Shown: positions 33,971 through 45,250 of the stretch, piece by piece
How the letters are laid out: each line of letters opens with the position of its first letter
Position numbering within the stretch: position 1 is the first letter of the stretch
NCBI GenBank assembly: GCA_963457665.1
Contig: OY735207.1
Location: forward strand, 59,192,113 to 59,256,112
Source of the DNA: Thysanoteuthis rhombus
Lineage: Eukaryota > Mollusca > Cephalopoda > Oegopsida > Thysanoteuthidae
Direction of reading: 5' to 3'
Length of the DNA stretch: 64,000 nucleotides
Program-made: the position numbers and the translations under genes
Notes under the pieces: model-generated
What the model saw: the letters and a program-made list of their open reading frames with translations, nothing else
Database searches by the model: none
What the model was told of the DNA's origin: nothing

Positions 33971-36900
33971 AATAAAAAAACACCTAAATTTGCATCACTG
34001 GACTCACAGATCTAAAAAAATTGAATTAAAAAAAATACCTAAATTTGCATTAATAGAATATCCAATTCAAACTATTGAATAAAAAAAACACCTAAATTTG
34101 CATCACTGGACCCACAGATCTAAAAAAATTGAATTAAAAAAAAATACCTAAATTTGCATTAATAGAATACCCAATTCAAACTATTGAATTAAAAAAACAC
34201 CTAAATTTGCATCACTGGACCCACAGATCTAAAAAAATTGAATTAAAAAAAATACCTAAATTTGCATTAATAGAATACCCAATTCAAACTATTGAATAAA
34301 AAAAACACCTAAATTTGCATCACTGGACCCACAGATCTAAAAAAATTGAATTAAAAAAAATACCTAAATTTGCATTAATAGAATACCCAATTCAAACTAT
34401 TGAATAAAAAAAACACCTAAATTTGAATCACTGGACTCACAGATCTAAAAAAATTGAATTAAAAAACATACCTGAATTTGCATTAATAGAATACCCAATT
34501 CAAACTATTGAATAAAAAAAACACCTAAATTTGCATCACTGGACCCACAGATCTAAAAAAATTGAATTAAAAAAAATACCTAAATTTGCATTAATAGAAT
34601 ACCCAATTCAAACTATTGAATAAAAAAAACACCTAAATTTGCATCACTGGACCCACAGATCTAAAAAAATTGAATTAAAAAAAATACCTAAATTTGCATT
34701 AATAGAATACCCAATTCAAACTATTGAATTAAAAAAACACCTAAATTTGCATCACTGGACCCACAGATCTAAAAAAATTGAATTAAAAAAAATACCTAAA
34801 TTTGCATTAATAGAATACCCAATTCAAACTATTGAATTAAAAAAACACCTAAATTTGCATCACTGGACTCACAGATCTAAAAAAATTGAATTAAAAAAAA
34901 TACCTAAATTTGCATTAATAGAATACCCAATTCAAACTATTGAATAAAAAAAACACCTAAATTTGCATCACTGGACCCACAGATCTAAAAAATTTGAATT
35001 AAAAAAAATACCTAAATTTGCATTAATAGAATACCCAATTCAAACTATTGAATAAAAAAAACACCTAAATTTGCATCACTGGACCCACAGATCTAAAAAA
35101 ATTGAATTAAAAAAAATACCTAAATTTGCATTAATAGAATACCCAATTCAAACTATTGAATTAAAAAAACACCTAAATTTGCATCACTGGACCCACAGAT
35201 CTAAAAAAATTGAATTAAAAAAAATACCTAAATTTGCATTAATAGAATACCCAATTCAAACTATTGAATAAAAAAAACACCTAAATTTGCATCACTGGAC
35301 CCACAGATCTAAAAAAATTGAATTAAAAAAAATACCTAAATTTGCATTAATAGAATACCCAATTCAAACTATTGAATAAAAAAAACACCTAAATTTGAAT
35401 CACTGGACTCACAGATCTAAAAAAATTGAATTAAAAAACATACCTGAATTTGCATTAATAGAATACCCAATTCAAACTATTGAATAAAAAAAACACCTAA
35501 ATTTGCATCACTGGACCCACAGATCTAAAAAAATTGAATTAAAAAAAATACCTAAATTTGCATTAATAGAATACCCAATTCAAACTATTGAATAAAAAAA
35601 ACACCTAAATTTGCATCACTGGACCCACAGATCTAAAAAAATTGAATTAAAAAAAATACCTAAATTTGCATTAATAGAATACCCAATTCAAACTATTGAA
35701 TTAAAAAAACACCTAAATTTGCATCACTGGACCCACAGATCTAAAAAAATTGAATTAAAAAAAATACCTAAATTTGCATTAATAGAATACCCAATTCAAA
35801 CTATTGAATTAAAAAAACACCTAAATTTGCATCACTGGACTCACAGATCTAAAAAAATTGAATTAAAAAAAATACCTAAATTTGCATTAATAGAATACCC
35901 AATTCAAACTATTGAATAAAAAAAACACCTAAATTTGCATCACTGGACCCACAGATCTAAAAAATTTGAATTAAAAAAAATACCTAAATTTGCATTAATA
36001 GAATACCCAATTCAAACTATTGAATAAAAAAAACACCTAAATTTGCATCACTGGACCCACAGATCTAAAAAAATTGAATTAAAAAAAATACCTAAATTTG
36101 CATTAATAGAATACCCAATTCAAACTATTGAATTAAAAAAACACCTAAATTTGAATCACTGGACTCACAGATCTAAAAAAATTGAATTAAAAAACATACC
36201 TGAATTTGCATTAATAGAATACCCAATTCAAACTATTGAATAAAAAAAACACCTAAATTTGCATCACTGGACCCACAGATCTAAAAAAATTGAATTAAAA
36301 AAAATACCTAAATTTGCATTAATAGAATACCCAATTCAAACTATTGAATAAAAAAAACACCTAAATTTGCATCACTGGACCCACAGATCTAAAAAAATTG
36401 AATTAAAAAAAATACCTAAATTTGCATTAATAGAATACCCAATTCAAACTATTGAATTAAAAAAACACCTAAATTTGCATCACTGGACCCACAGATCTAA
36501 AAAAATTGAATTAAAAAAAATACCTAAATTTGCATTAATAGAATACCCAATTCAAACTATTGAATTAAAAAAACACCTAAATTTGCATCACTGGACTCAC
36601 AGATCTAAAAAAATTGAATTAAAAAAATACCTGAATTTGCATTAATAGAATACCCAATTCAAACTATTGAATAAAAAAAACACCTAAATTTGCATCACTG
36701 GACCCACAGATCTAAAAAATTTGAATTAAAAAAAATACCTAAATTTGCATTAATAGAATACCCAATTCAAACTATTGAATAAAAAAAACACCTAAATTTG
36801 CATCACTGGACCCACAGATCTAAAAAAATTGAATTAAAAAAAATACCTAAATTTGCATTAATAGAATACCCAATTCAAACTATTGAATTAAAAAAACACC

Positions 36901-37652
36901 TAAATTTGCATCACTGGACCCACAGATCTAAAAAAATTGAATTAAAAAAAATACCTAAATTTGCATTAATAGAATACCCAATTCAAACTATTGAATAAAA
37001 AAAACACCTAAATTTGCATCACTGGACCCACAGATCTAAAAAAATTGAATTAAAAAAAATACCTAAATTTGCATTAATAGAATACCCAATTCAAACTATT
37101 GAATAAAAAAAACACCTAAATTTGCATCACTGGACCCACAGATCTAAAAAAATTGAATTAAAAAAAATACCTAAATTTGCATTAATAGAATACCCAATTC
37201 AAACTATTGAATTAAAAAAACACCTAAATTTGCATCACTGGACTCACAGATCTAAAAAAATTGAATTAAAAAAAATACCTAAATTTGCATTAATAGAATA
37301 CCCAATTCAAACTATTGAATAAAAAAAACACCTAAATTTGCATCACTGGACCCACAGATCTAAAAAAATTGAATTAAAAAAAATACCTAAATTTGCATTA
37401 ATAGAATACCCAATTCAAACTATTGAATAAAAAAAACACCTAAATTTGCATCACTGGACCCACAGATCTAAAAAAATTGAATTAAAAAAAATACCTAAAT
37501 TTGCATTAATAGAATACCCAATTCAAACTATTGAATAAAAAAAACACCTAAATTTGCATCACTGGACCCACAGATCTAAAAAAATTGAATTAAAAAAAAT
37601 ACCTAAATTTGCATTAATAGAATACCCAATTCAAACTATTGAATAAAAAAAC
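33970..37652 (+). repeat. Satellite array 2: about 34 copies of a 108-bp dimer, with higher-order repeat
   Basis: Each 108-bp unit has two related halves: cacctaaatttgcatcactg...gatctaaaaaaattgaatt and tacctaaatttgcattaata...aactattgaat. Diagnostic variants (tttgaatcactggactc with acatacctgaattt) recur near 34425, 35397 and 36153, and an aaaaaatttgaatt variant recurs near 34988, 35960 and 36716. The first spacing is 972 bp (9 units) and the second 756 bp (7 units), so a higher-order repeat was copied and then shortened. As 108 is divisible by 3, chance frames of up to 102 codons run through several units wherever TAA has become TTA; these are not genes. Confidence 0.97.
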
Positions 37653-37840
37653 TTCTCGATGTGCAATACTAGACTCATAGGTATGAAAAATTGAATAATC
37701 AAACAATTGAATAAAAAATCACCTGAATTTGAATTAATGGGCTCCCAAATTCAAGAAATTGAATTAAAAAACACCTAGATTTGTATTACTGTATTTCAAA
37801 ATTAAAAAAATTGAATAAAAAATCACCCAACTTCCGTATC
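37652..37840 (+). repeat. Satellite block, degenerate right flank
   Basis: Three to four diverged monomers (cttctcgatgtgcaatacta, cacctgaatttgaattaatg, cacctagatttgtattactg) follow the homogeneous array before unique sequence begins near 37835. Confidence 0.8.
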
Positions 37841-38440
37841 TTGACCTATTATTCTTGTCAAATATTGATAAGCACAGAGAACTCTTTGAAATGCACTTGG
37901 ATACAACATCTATTTATCTTCATACTGATGATCTAAATATTCTAACTTCATCACTCTCTTTTAAAGATCCATATCTTAGGTCACAACCACAAAGCAGTTG
38001 AATTTTGACCACCAATTTAGTGCTGTCAATAATGCTGACCATTCAGTATGAAAGGCATTAATAATTAGTCATGCAAATTTTTGTCTTATCGATTCACAAA
38101 AAATTGTCAGCAGTGCAAACAGGAACATTATGGTCTCCTTAAATTATGTAGTGCATAGAGACATATAATTTCAAGAAGACATTTTGTCTTGATAACTCAA
38201 ACAGTATTTAGATGGCACGTACAGTGTAATGACTTAATTATTTTAGTTTACTGTATTGTTATAGATACAGAAGCTCAAATCTAGCTAAGGATACAATGAA
38301 TTACTTTTAGCTCTTTCCTATAAAAGCCTTAAACTTTTCTGTATTTTTACCTTTTGGTTTCCATATTCTTTGCTAGTTAACTTATTTCTCTCTTAATTTG
38401 ACTTACTTCAGTAAGCGCATATGGGTTATATTTGCTTGAC
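37840..38440. other. Sequence between satellite and LINE, no gene
   Basis: AT-rich sequence with no recognisable open frame or repeat family. Confidence 0.5.
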
Positions 38441-39110
38441 GAAGATCATGTGCAAAAAACCACATCGGAGATAAAAACACCCAAAATCAAAATCGAGGAC
38501 ACAACTGGAGAAAACAGATCACTACATCTACCTACAACAACAAATCTCCATGAAACCTTCAAAAGAGGAAGAAATCAAGTGAAGAATCACACTAGGATGG
38601 CAAGCCTTTGGCAGAGCAAGCTCAACCTTTAAAAATAAGAAGATCCCATTAATCTTAAAAAGAAGGGTGTACAACCAATGCATCCTCCCAATAGTCACTT
38701 ATGGAGCTGAAACATGGAACTTAACCAAGAGACAGACCTTCAATTTGAGAAACATGCAATGTGCACATAAAAGAATTATGTTGGGCCTCACATAGAGAGA
38801 CCACAAGACTGTACAGTACATCTAGAAGAAGACAGGAGTCAAGGACATCATAGAATCCATTAAAAATCTCAAATGGCAGTGGGCTGGCCATGTCGCAAGA
38901 ATGGCAGACAACCGATGGACATCGCGATTCACGACATGCATCCCCAGAAATCACATGCGCAACCGAGGCCTGGCAGTATATTAGATGGAGAGATGAGCTA
39001 GACAAATTCAGGAAGTACTGGCTCCGCAACGCCCACAATAGAGAATTGTAGCAAATCCTGGGGGAGGTCTATATCCAACGACGGACGTTGAAAGACTACT
39101 GATGATGATG

Positions 39111-39150
<40 letters not shown>
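38441..39150 (+). mobile_element. RTE-type LINE, 5'-truncated 3' fragment with (GAT)n tail (copy 5)
   Basis: It starts at the codons equivalent to KMKIMCNNH in copy 6 and runs through the end of the reverse transcriptase ORF to a long (GATGAT)n tail at 39105-39147. Several frame shifts and stops interrupt the coding part; 38432-38632 and the following text show shifted pieces. The long, nearly pure tail suggests replication slippage after insertion. Confidence 0.9.
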
Positions 39151-40490
39151 GAATAGTCACCCTGATATGCGTTTTTATCCATGTTGAGAATGGCCCTCAA
39201 GTTTGCCTGAGGCGATCATAAATTAGGGTGCGTCACTATGCTTCAGAACTTGGCCATAACACCGAATTTTCCTGTTTTCAATTATAACCCTAGTCTTTGA
39301 AGCAACTTCTTCTTACAGTACCCCTGCATATCGTGGCCAAAACAGCGATTAGATTACCCACTCCAATCTAACACTCATCTTTCCATCTTCTTTACTATTC
39401 CTGCTAGTTAAAACTAACAAAGAATTCTCGTGCAGCAGAGAAATCACAACTGTCGCTCCTAAAATGTTGCAACATAGTAATCTTTTCTAATTTGGCCAGC
39501 TCAATCACAATCGATCTTTCGATTATATGTTTCACTGTACAAATAAAAAAACATTGAAATTGAGAAATGCGTATATGCTTGTCACTATACCTCCACCTTC
39601 AGTTATGAATGGTGGAAATTGATGATTTCAATATTTATGTAATATAAATTTATTGAAATTTGAAATGTGTAATGATATATATATATATATATAATGGTTA
39701 TAATTGGAAGAAATGTATATTCACAGACGTCCATTTTGAATTTCGGAATGTCAACCCTTAACAATCGAAGAAAAACTAGCAATATTTTTTTTTAATTCGG
39801 GTGGTCTTTCGACATGATTTATCTTTCTCACAAACATTCTAGACCTCAAAAAACGAAATCATAAAAAATGTGCCAGAGACCGTTTGTTCCCTGAAAGATT
39901 CAGACAATTCAAGATTATTTTCACCGCAATTTTGGTTGTAAAAATTGGTGAAGTTTACGTGGACATCCTATGTTCGAGTATGAATTTTCAAACTAAACAA
40001 TGAACCACAGTAGGACTCCATTACAAACGCAATATAATTCTGCTGCCAGTGATACTTGTAGTTCAACAATTGAGTTGGCCAGAAGCAAGGTTCATATTTT
40101 GGCAATTTTATGCCCCACTTTGACAAATCCGGCTTTTGTAAAAACCATTTGGCCATGAACTTTTTGGTTTGGTCATATTTCATTTTGGCCACTTGACTTT
40201 TCTGTGGATATGTTCTTACTTTAGGGGTTTACTCCATTTAATCCAGGTCTTATAAACAATTAATATTAATTTTTCAAACGCCTATTTACTTTCACATAAA
40301 TTTTTCGGTTACTCTTTATAATTGCAACTTTCATCATACTAAGGGTCTTCACCGTAAAGTTGTTATAAAAAGCAAGTGAAAAATTAGGTGTGAAGGTAAA
40401 TAGTTCGTGGTATTTTTTTCCATTAATACTGATGAATGACTTTCGATACTTCCTCTTAAAAAATAAACTATAGAAAATGGCTGATAAATA
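39150..40490. other. Intergenic sequence upstream of unit D
   Basis: No gene is recognised. There is a short (AT)n run near 39676-39693. Small frames near 39968-40192 and 40266-40645 have no domain. Confidence 0.5.
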
Positions 40491-40494
40491 ATTT

Positions 40495-40565
40495 TGGCAA
40501 TACGCCATCTGTGGCCATTTTCTGTGTGTTTTTGGCCAGAAATCTCTCCACCTGTCTGGCAACCC
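40495..40565. mobile_element. Remnant of the TGCCAA-ended repeat beside first exon D
   Basis: gccatctgtggccattttct...gtctggcaaccctg closely matches 18283-18345 and resembles the right end of the 4884-5839 element. It directly precedes the conserved first exon, as in units A and B. Confidence 0.5.
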
Positions 40566-40702
40566 TGTGGAGAAGTAGCAACAATTGGACGCCAGGCTAA
40601 CGATACCGCCTCAAGCAACAAAGAAACTATCGCTGTAAATCCCAACTCATCCCATGTTTTTCAAATACAAAACCCACCGAAGGTTACGTATCCGATCATC
40701 TT
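40566..40702 (+). other. Non-coding first exon of zinc-finger unit D, with splice donor
   Basis: This is the best-preserved copy by eye: gccaggctaacgataccgcc, tcaagcaacaaagaaactat, cccatgtttttcaaatac and the donor ATCTTGTAAGTATTTAAAGC (GT at 40703-40704). It lies 4.17 kb upstream of the acceptor of the 27-finger exon. No long open frame exists, so a 5' UTR role is inferred. The transcription start is not visible. Confidence 0.6.
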
Positions 40703-43700
40703 GTAAGTATTTAAAGCTTTATTTTACTTATTGGTTCGAACACATAGTAACGAAATTAGTTTTTCCAATGCTTTCTTCGTATTCGAAGATACTCATACAT
40801 TCTCTCAGTCACTCTATTGTTTATCGCCCCACGTTGGATAATTTATTTTTAGTTCGGTTGTACTACAGCTCAATAATTCGGTCTGTGATTTTGTCGTATA
40901 TTTTTAATCACCGCTCGCTACCCACAACAGACCGGGATAAGATCAGTTGCGTGTGAAGATATGTATCACGAGTGTGGATGCACAAAAAAGCGAAGATATT
41001 TTTGGTTCCTGTGGAAAGCAATGGACATCGAAAGTCTTATTTGGTACGTAGGGAAAGTGGTCCTGATTATAAACAGTAAAGTTTAATACCCTCGTTCATT
41101 CGATGTTACTAACGGTAAACAAATCAAAAGAAATTAGAGAATTATTGAGGATTAGTTTTACAATCAACTTTCTAAAAAAGAGAGAATCAATTTACTTAAC
41201 GTTTAAAAAATGATTCTTTCTCAAAAAAATGGTCATAATTTCATTCATACGAATTTACGAAATCGTAGAATTTGTTTTGTAAATTTGTATTCACGAAAGG
41301 TTTTAATTTTATTTTTGCATTGATATCTGAAGAAGCTTTTATTGATTCATTTCAAAAATGGGAGAAATAAGAGAATTAATGAAACATTGAAAAGTCTTTT
41401 ATAGGTACTAAATTTCAAAATTCCATCACAGGAATTCTGAAATTTGTATTACAGGCAGTAATAATTTTGTACTACAGGCTGTGGTATTTTGGTCTTACAG
41501 CCTGTACTTAGAGAATGTAAAACAAAACATAAGAGGAGAAAAAAAAGTTTTTAATTTCTTTGAAATAAATCTGTAAAAGCTTCTCTCAACTGACACTCAT
41601 CAGAGAATCACCTTTCAGAAAATCAATGTGGACTCCTGCAAATTACGATCGAAGTCAGAAGACATCAGTGAAAAGACAATACTGTAGTACAAATATTCCA
41701 ACTGAATTTTTACTAACTAAAATACCTACTTAATCTTAGCTTTAAAGTTGGTCCGAATTCTTACATAGTCTCTAAAAAAAACCTGTTTTTTATAATTTAA
41801 AAGGCATAATTATCCAACGCAGTCCCCAGAAATTAAACATTGTTTACTACATTGACACAATAATGCACGACTCCATTATGATCTGCGGTAGTTAAACTAA
41901 ACATCTAAAAAAATAGTAATTTGAATTTGGTTGAATAAAAAGTTCTAATTCCATTTCTTATTAATATCTGAAGAATGTGATGTTTGAATATACTTTTTAA
42001 TTCAAGTACATACCTTTTTTGAGCCTACATCTTCACGAACTAAATAGTTTTGCTATCAACTTATTAAAAAAAAAAAAGGTTCAACATGTTTAACATTTAA
42101 AGAATGATTTTTCTTAAAAAAGAAGGTCATAAAGTTGAATTCATTTACTTTGATAATGTCGTACATGGGCTCCAAAAAGTAATTTTCAATTAAAATGAAA
42201 CAAATTTTTGAGATATTAACGCAAAGATAAAATTAAAATCTTTTATCCATACAAATTAGCAATATAAATTTTTCAATTTCAACTCAGTAAAATCAGATAA
42301 AGACATAATTATACCTTTTATTTAAGAATTGTACTTTTTAGAGATCTTGTGTGACTTTTGGGGTTACTTCAAATCAAAGATTAACTGATATTATTTATTC
42401 TAGTTGTAAGAAAATGTCCTAAAATATTACTTATTTCATATTGAAGTATTACTAATTTTATTATTCAAATTTTAAAAAATGTTTATCACTAATTCTTCCT
42501 GTGATGTATGGTATGAAATGAAAGATAGAATCACAATAGAATGGTTATTCATTTGAATTTTTAGAAGGCAAGAACTGAAAATTCAATAAGGTGTCCACTA
42601 TGGAGTTTAAACATCATTATTGCTGGATCACATGACCTTGAGTGAATGATAATTTTAGGTAAGAAGCATCTTATCAAGGAATACATATTTATCAGCTGAG
42701 AAAATTGATTTTAAAACAAAATTAGATGAAACCTTAAAAGGAAGATTTTTTTCAGGATAGGAGCATTTTCTCAAGAAACCCATTTCTCTCAAGTGTAAAG
42801 TTAATCTGACTCAATTGAGAAAATTGATTTTGAAACTAAGTTTAAATGCCATTATTACCAAATCCCATGATCCTGAATGGAAGATTTTCTCAAGTAGTAT
42901 CATATCAAGGGACACCTTTCTACCAAGTTCCAACTAAATATGACTTGAAATAGTTGGGAAACAATATGGGACAGACCTGCTGGCTAACCAAAGCCTCTTA
43001 TAGGGAGGCAAGGACACCTCTGAAAAAACTAAATTGAATTAATTAGTACAAATTCATTTGAAATATTCATATTACGGTGTTGTCATTCAGTTCTGATGCC
43101 TTTTTTACTGATTGCGATTGTAACTTGCAGTAGTCTATTCTACACTCTTGTCCTTTTGGTTGATGCCTTTTGTCTGGTCACTGTCTGTGGAAATGACTGC
43201 AAATGTAACAACTCTGTTCTCCCTTGCTTTAAACCTTCAAAAAAAAAGTTCATCCTCACTTTTCATCTTCTGAAAGGGGCAAAAACTCCCTGAAGCTTTG
43301 GACTTTTAAAAGTGAGACTGAATAAAAATTTCCCCATGGAATAGGATGCCAAGTCTATTATAGTCTGCATGTTCAAAGCCTTTAGCAAAATTTGCTCTGC
43401 AAATAATAAAAAAAGTCTGTTTTAGTCTCCATATTTGCCACATTTATTGAATTTCATTCAGTAAATCCAGATTCTGTTCAGATGGATCACTAGTTTGTTA
43501 AAACCGAAATTCGCTATGAGGGTTTACTGTGTATAAGAACATGCAGTGTTTTGTACAAAATTGGATAAAATAAACCATGCTTTTATGAAAATTAGCAGTA
43601 TCCTAGTTTCGTGGTCAAGCCATTTGGTAAATTCAGATCAAGATCAGAATGTACTGTCTATTCTTCTCATATCAGAGAAACAGCATTAACTTCCCATTTT

Positions 43701-44867
43701 CAATTTTAAAGATTATGATTGTATTTTGATTGTTTTCTTGATGAATTTAAATTTGATTTGTATATTTTTTCAGTTGACAAAAACCAAAGTTGTTATGAAT
43801 CTTATTTATTAATGATACTCAAACTCAAAACTATGCAACTGAGAATTCCAGTTTTAAATTAGAAAGTTTACTCCACTCATTTTTTCACACTGAAAAAGTA
43901 ATTTGATTTCATTAAATCATTTTAACTTATTATAACTCTTTTTTAGCCTAATAATTATTATCAAGTTTTGTATCAGGATAAATCATTGTTTTGTATTGTA
44001 TGATTGTATGCTTTGACTGGAAATTATTGTTTTATAAAATTCAAGAGACATTCCAAGAAACAATTAAAATACCAACATTATATAACCTTTTTTTGAAAAT
44101 CGAAAAATTAAATTAAAATGCCATTCATGAAGTAAAATAAGTGGGTTTTTGAATATATCATTTATCGCATAATGAGAAGGGGATCTCCATTTTGGCTGAT
44201 TACATGAAACTTGTAATTAAGAAAAACACTTGTACGATGAACCAAGATTTAGGGATGATTCTTATATTCCTAGATTGTCTAAACACTGTTATTGTGTAAT
44301 AATATCTCAGGTTTCCAAAGAACATAAATATTAAAGAAGAAAATTGCCCATTTTTTTTTTTTAATTTGAGGGAATACTTTGAAAATCTTGAACAAAGATT
44401 TAATGGAAATTTTTTTTTCCATTTTACATACTGCAAGTGTACAATATATTTCAAAAGATTGCTAAACAAATGGATATTTTAGCCTCATTGATATTTTGAA
44501 TTTTCCTTATCAGAGGGCAAATGCATCCATGGTAAAATAATCTTAGACAAGATCAAATTGATTTAAAATCTCTTGGAAGTTGTAATTGAGAAGTCATGAA
44601 ATTATATAAATAGGATATTTCTAAATGAATATTTCCAATAATCTTTTTTTTTTTTTACAGAGTAACCTTTTCATGTATAAATTCAGTCATCAATAAATGA
44701 ATAATGAGTTTTATTATATCTGTTCTTATGAGAAGATAATTTTGTATAAGATTTGTATATGAGATATTGGAGTCATCTGCACCAATTGAAGTATAATGTG
44801 AGTTTATATAATCTATTGATTTTTCAAATTACTGTATCATCTTTTGAATTTGACTTTTTTCTTCCAG
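40703..44867 (+). other. Intron of zinc-finger unit D
   Basis: It opens with the conserved GTAAGTATTTAAAGCTTTATTTTACT and ends in the acceptor cttccag at 44861-44867. It contains a diverged tandem duplication near 42590-42940 (gagaaaattgatttt with flanking similarity, period about 150 bp). The last ~600 bp from 44268 matches the unit C segment. A 65-codon frame at 43096-43293 is Cys-rich with a hydrophobic start but belongs to no family I recognise. Confidence 0.5.
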
Positions 44868-45250
44868 ATTTTTCTTTCCCCAAAAAATATTTTGTGGAAT
44901 CTGAATGATTCATCATTTTTTTGGTGACTTAGCATAGAGGATATTGAAAATTACTCTTTGAAAATATTGTTCAGGAACCTGTAAATTTAAATTGTCTGAT
45001 AATTCAATTAAAAAAAAACACTTGACTGTACATCTTGAAGAGAAACCAGGTATTTGTAAGGTGTGTGCCTCTCATTTCTAATTTCAATCATATTTTAGCT
45101 ACAATATGCAAACACACACTAGAGTGAAACCATATTGGTGTGAAATATGTGGCTCTTCTTTTTCTGATAAATCAACCCTGATTAGACATATACAAACACA
45201 CACTGGAGAAAAACCATATCCTTGTAAAGTGTGTGAATCTTCCTTCTCTG
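44268..45250 (+). repeat. Segmental duplication: unit D segment matching unit C
   Basis: Counterpart of 23605-25560 without the LTR. The match starts abruptly at cctagattgtctaaacactg. It includes the intron end, the acceptor, the MIHHFFGDLA upstream frame, the stop-containing first finger and the first two intact fingers. Confidence 0.85.
44868..45105 (+). other. 5' part of zinc-finger exon D with 10-codon upstream frame
   Basis: An ATG at 44905 encodes MIHHFFGDLA then TAG, in the same frame as the finger ORF. Further on the decayed finger CKVCASHF is followed by an in-frame TAA at the same place as in unit C. The first ATG of the long finger frame is at 45106. Confidence 0.6.

Noticed and set aside
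33970-37652. Open frames of 66-102 codons through the 108-bp satellite, resembling a repetitive protein
   Set aside because: The unit length is a multiple of 3, so any frame lacking a stop in one unit stays open across units. Frames end wherever the unit has TAA instead of TTA. There is no start context, splice signal or domain.
33083-37652. Regular repeats reminiscent of a CRISPR array
   Set aside because: There are no unique spacers, the whole unit repeats, and the context is an animal genome. It is a satellite.
43096-43293. Cys-rich 65-codon frame with a hydrophobic start, superficially like a small secreted peptide
   Set aside because: It lies in the intron of unit D with no splice or promoter evidence, and its cysteine spacing matches no family I know.
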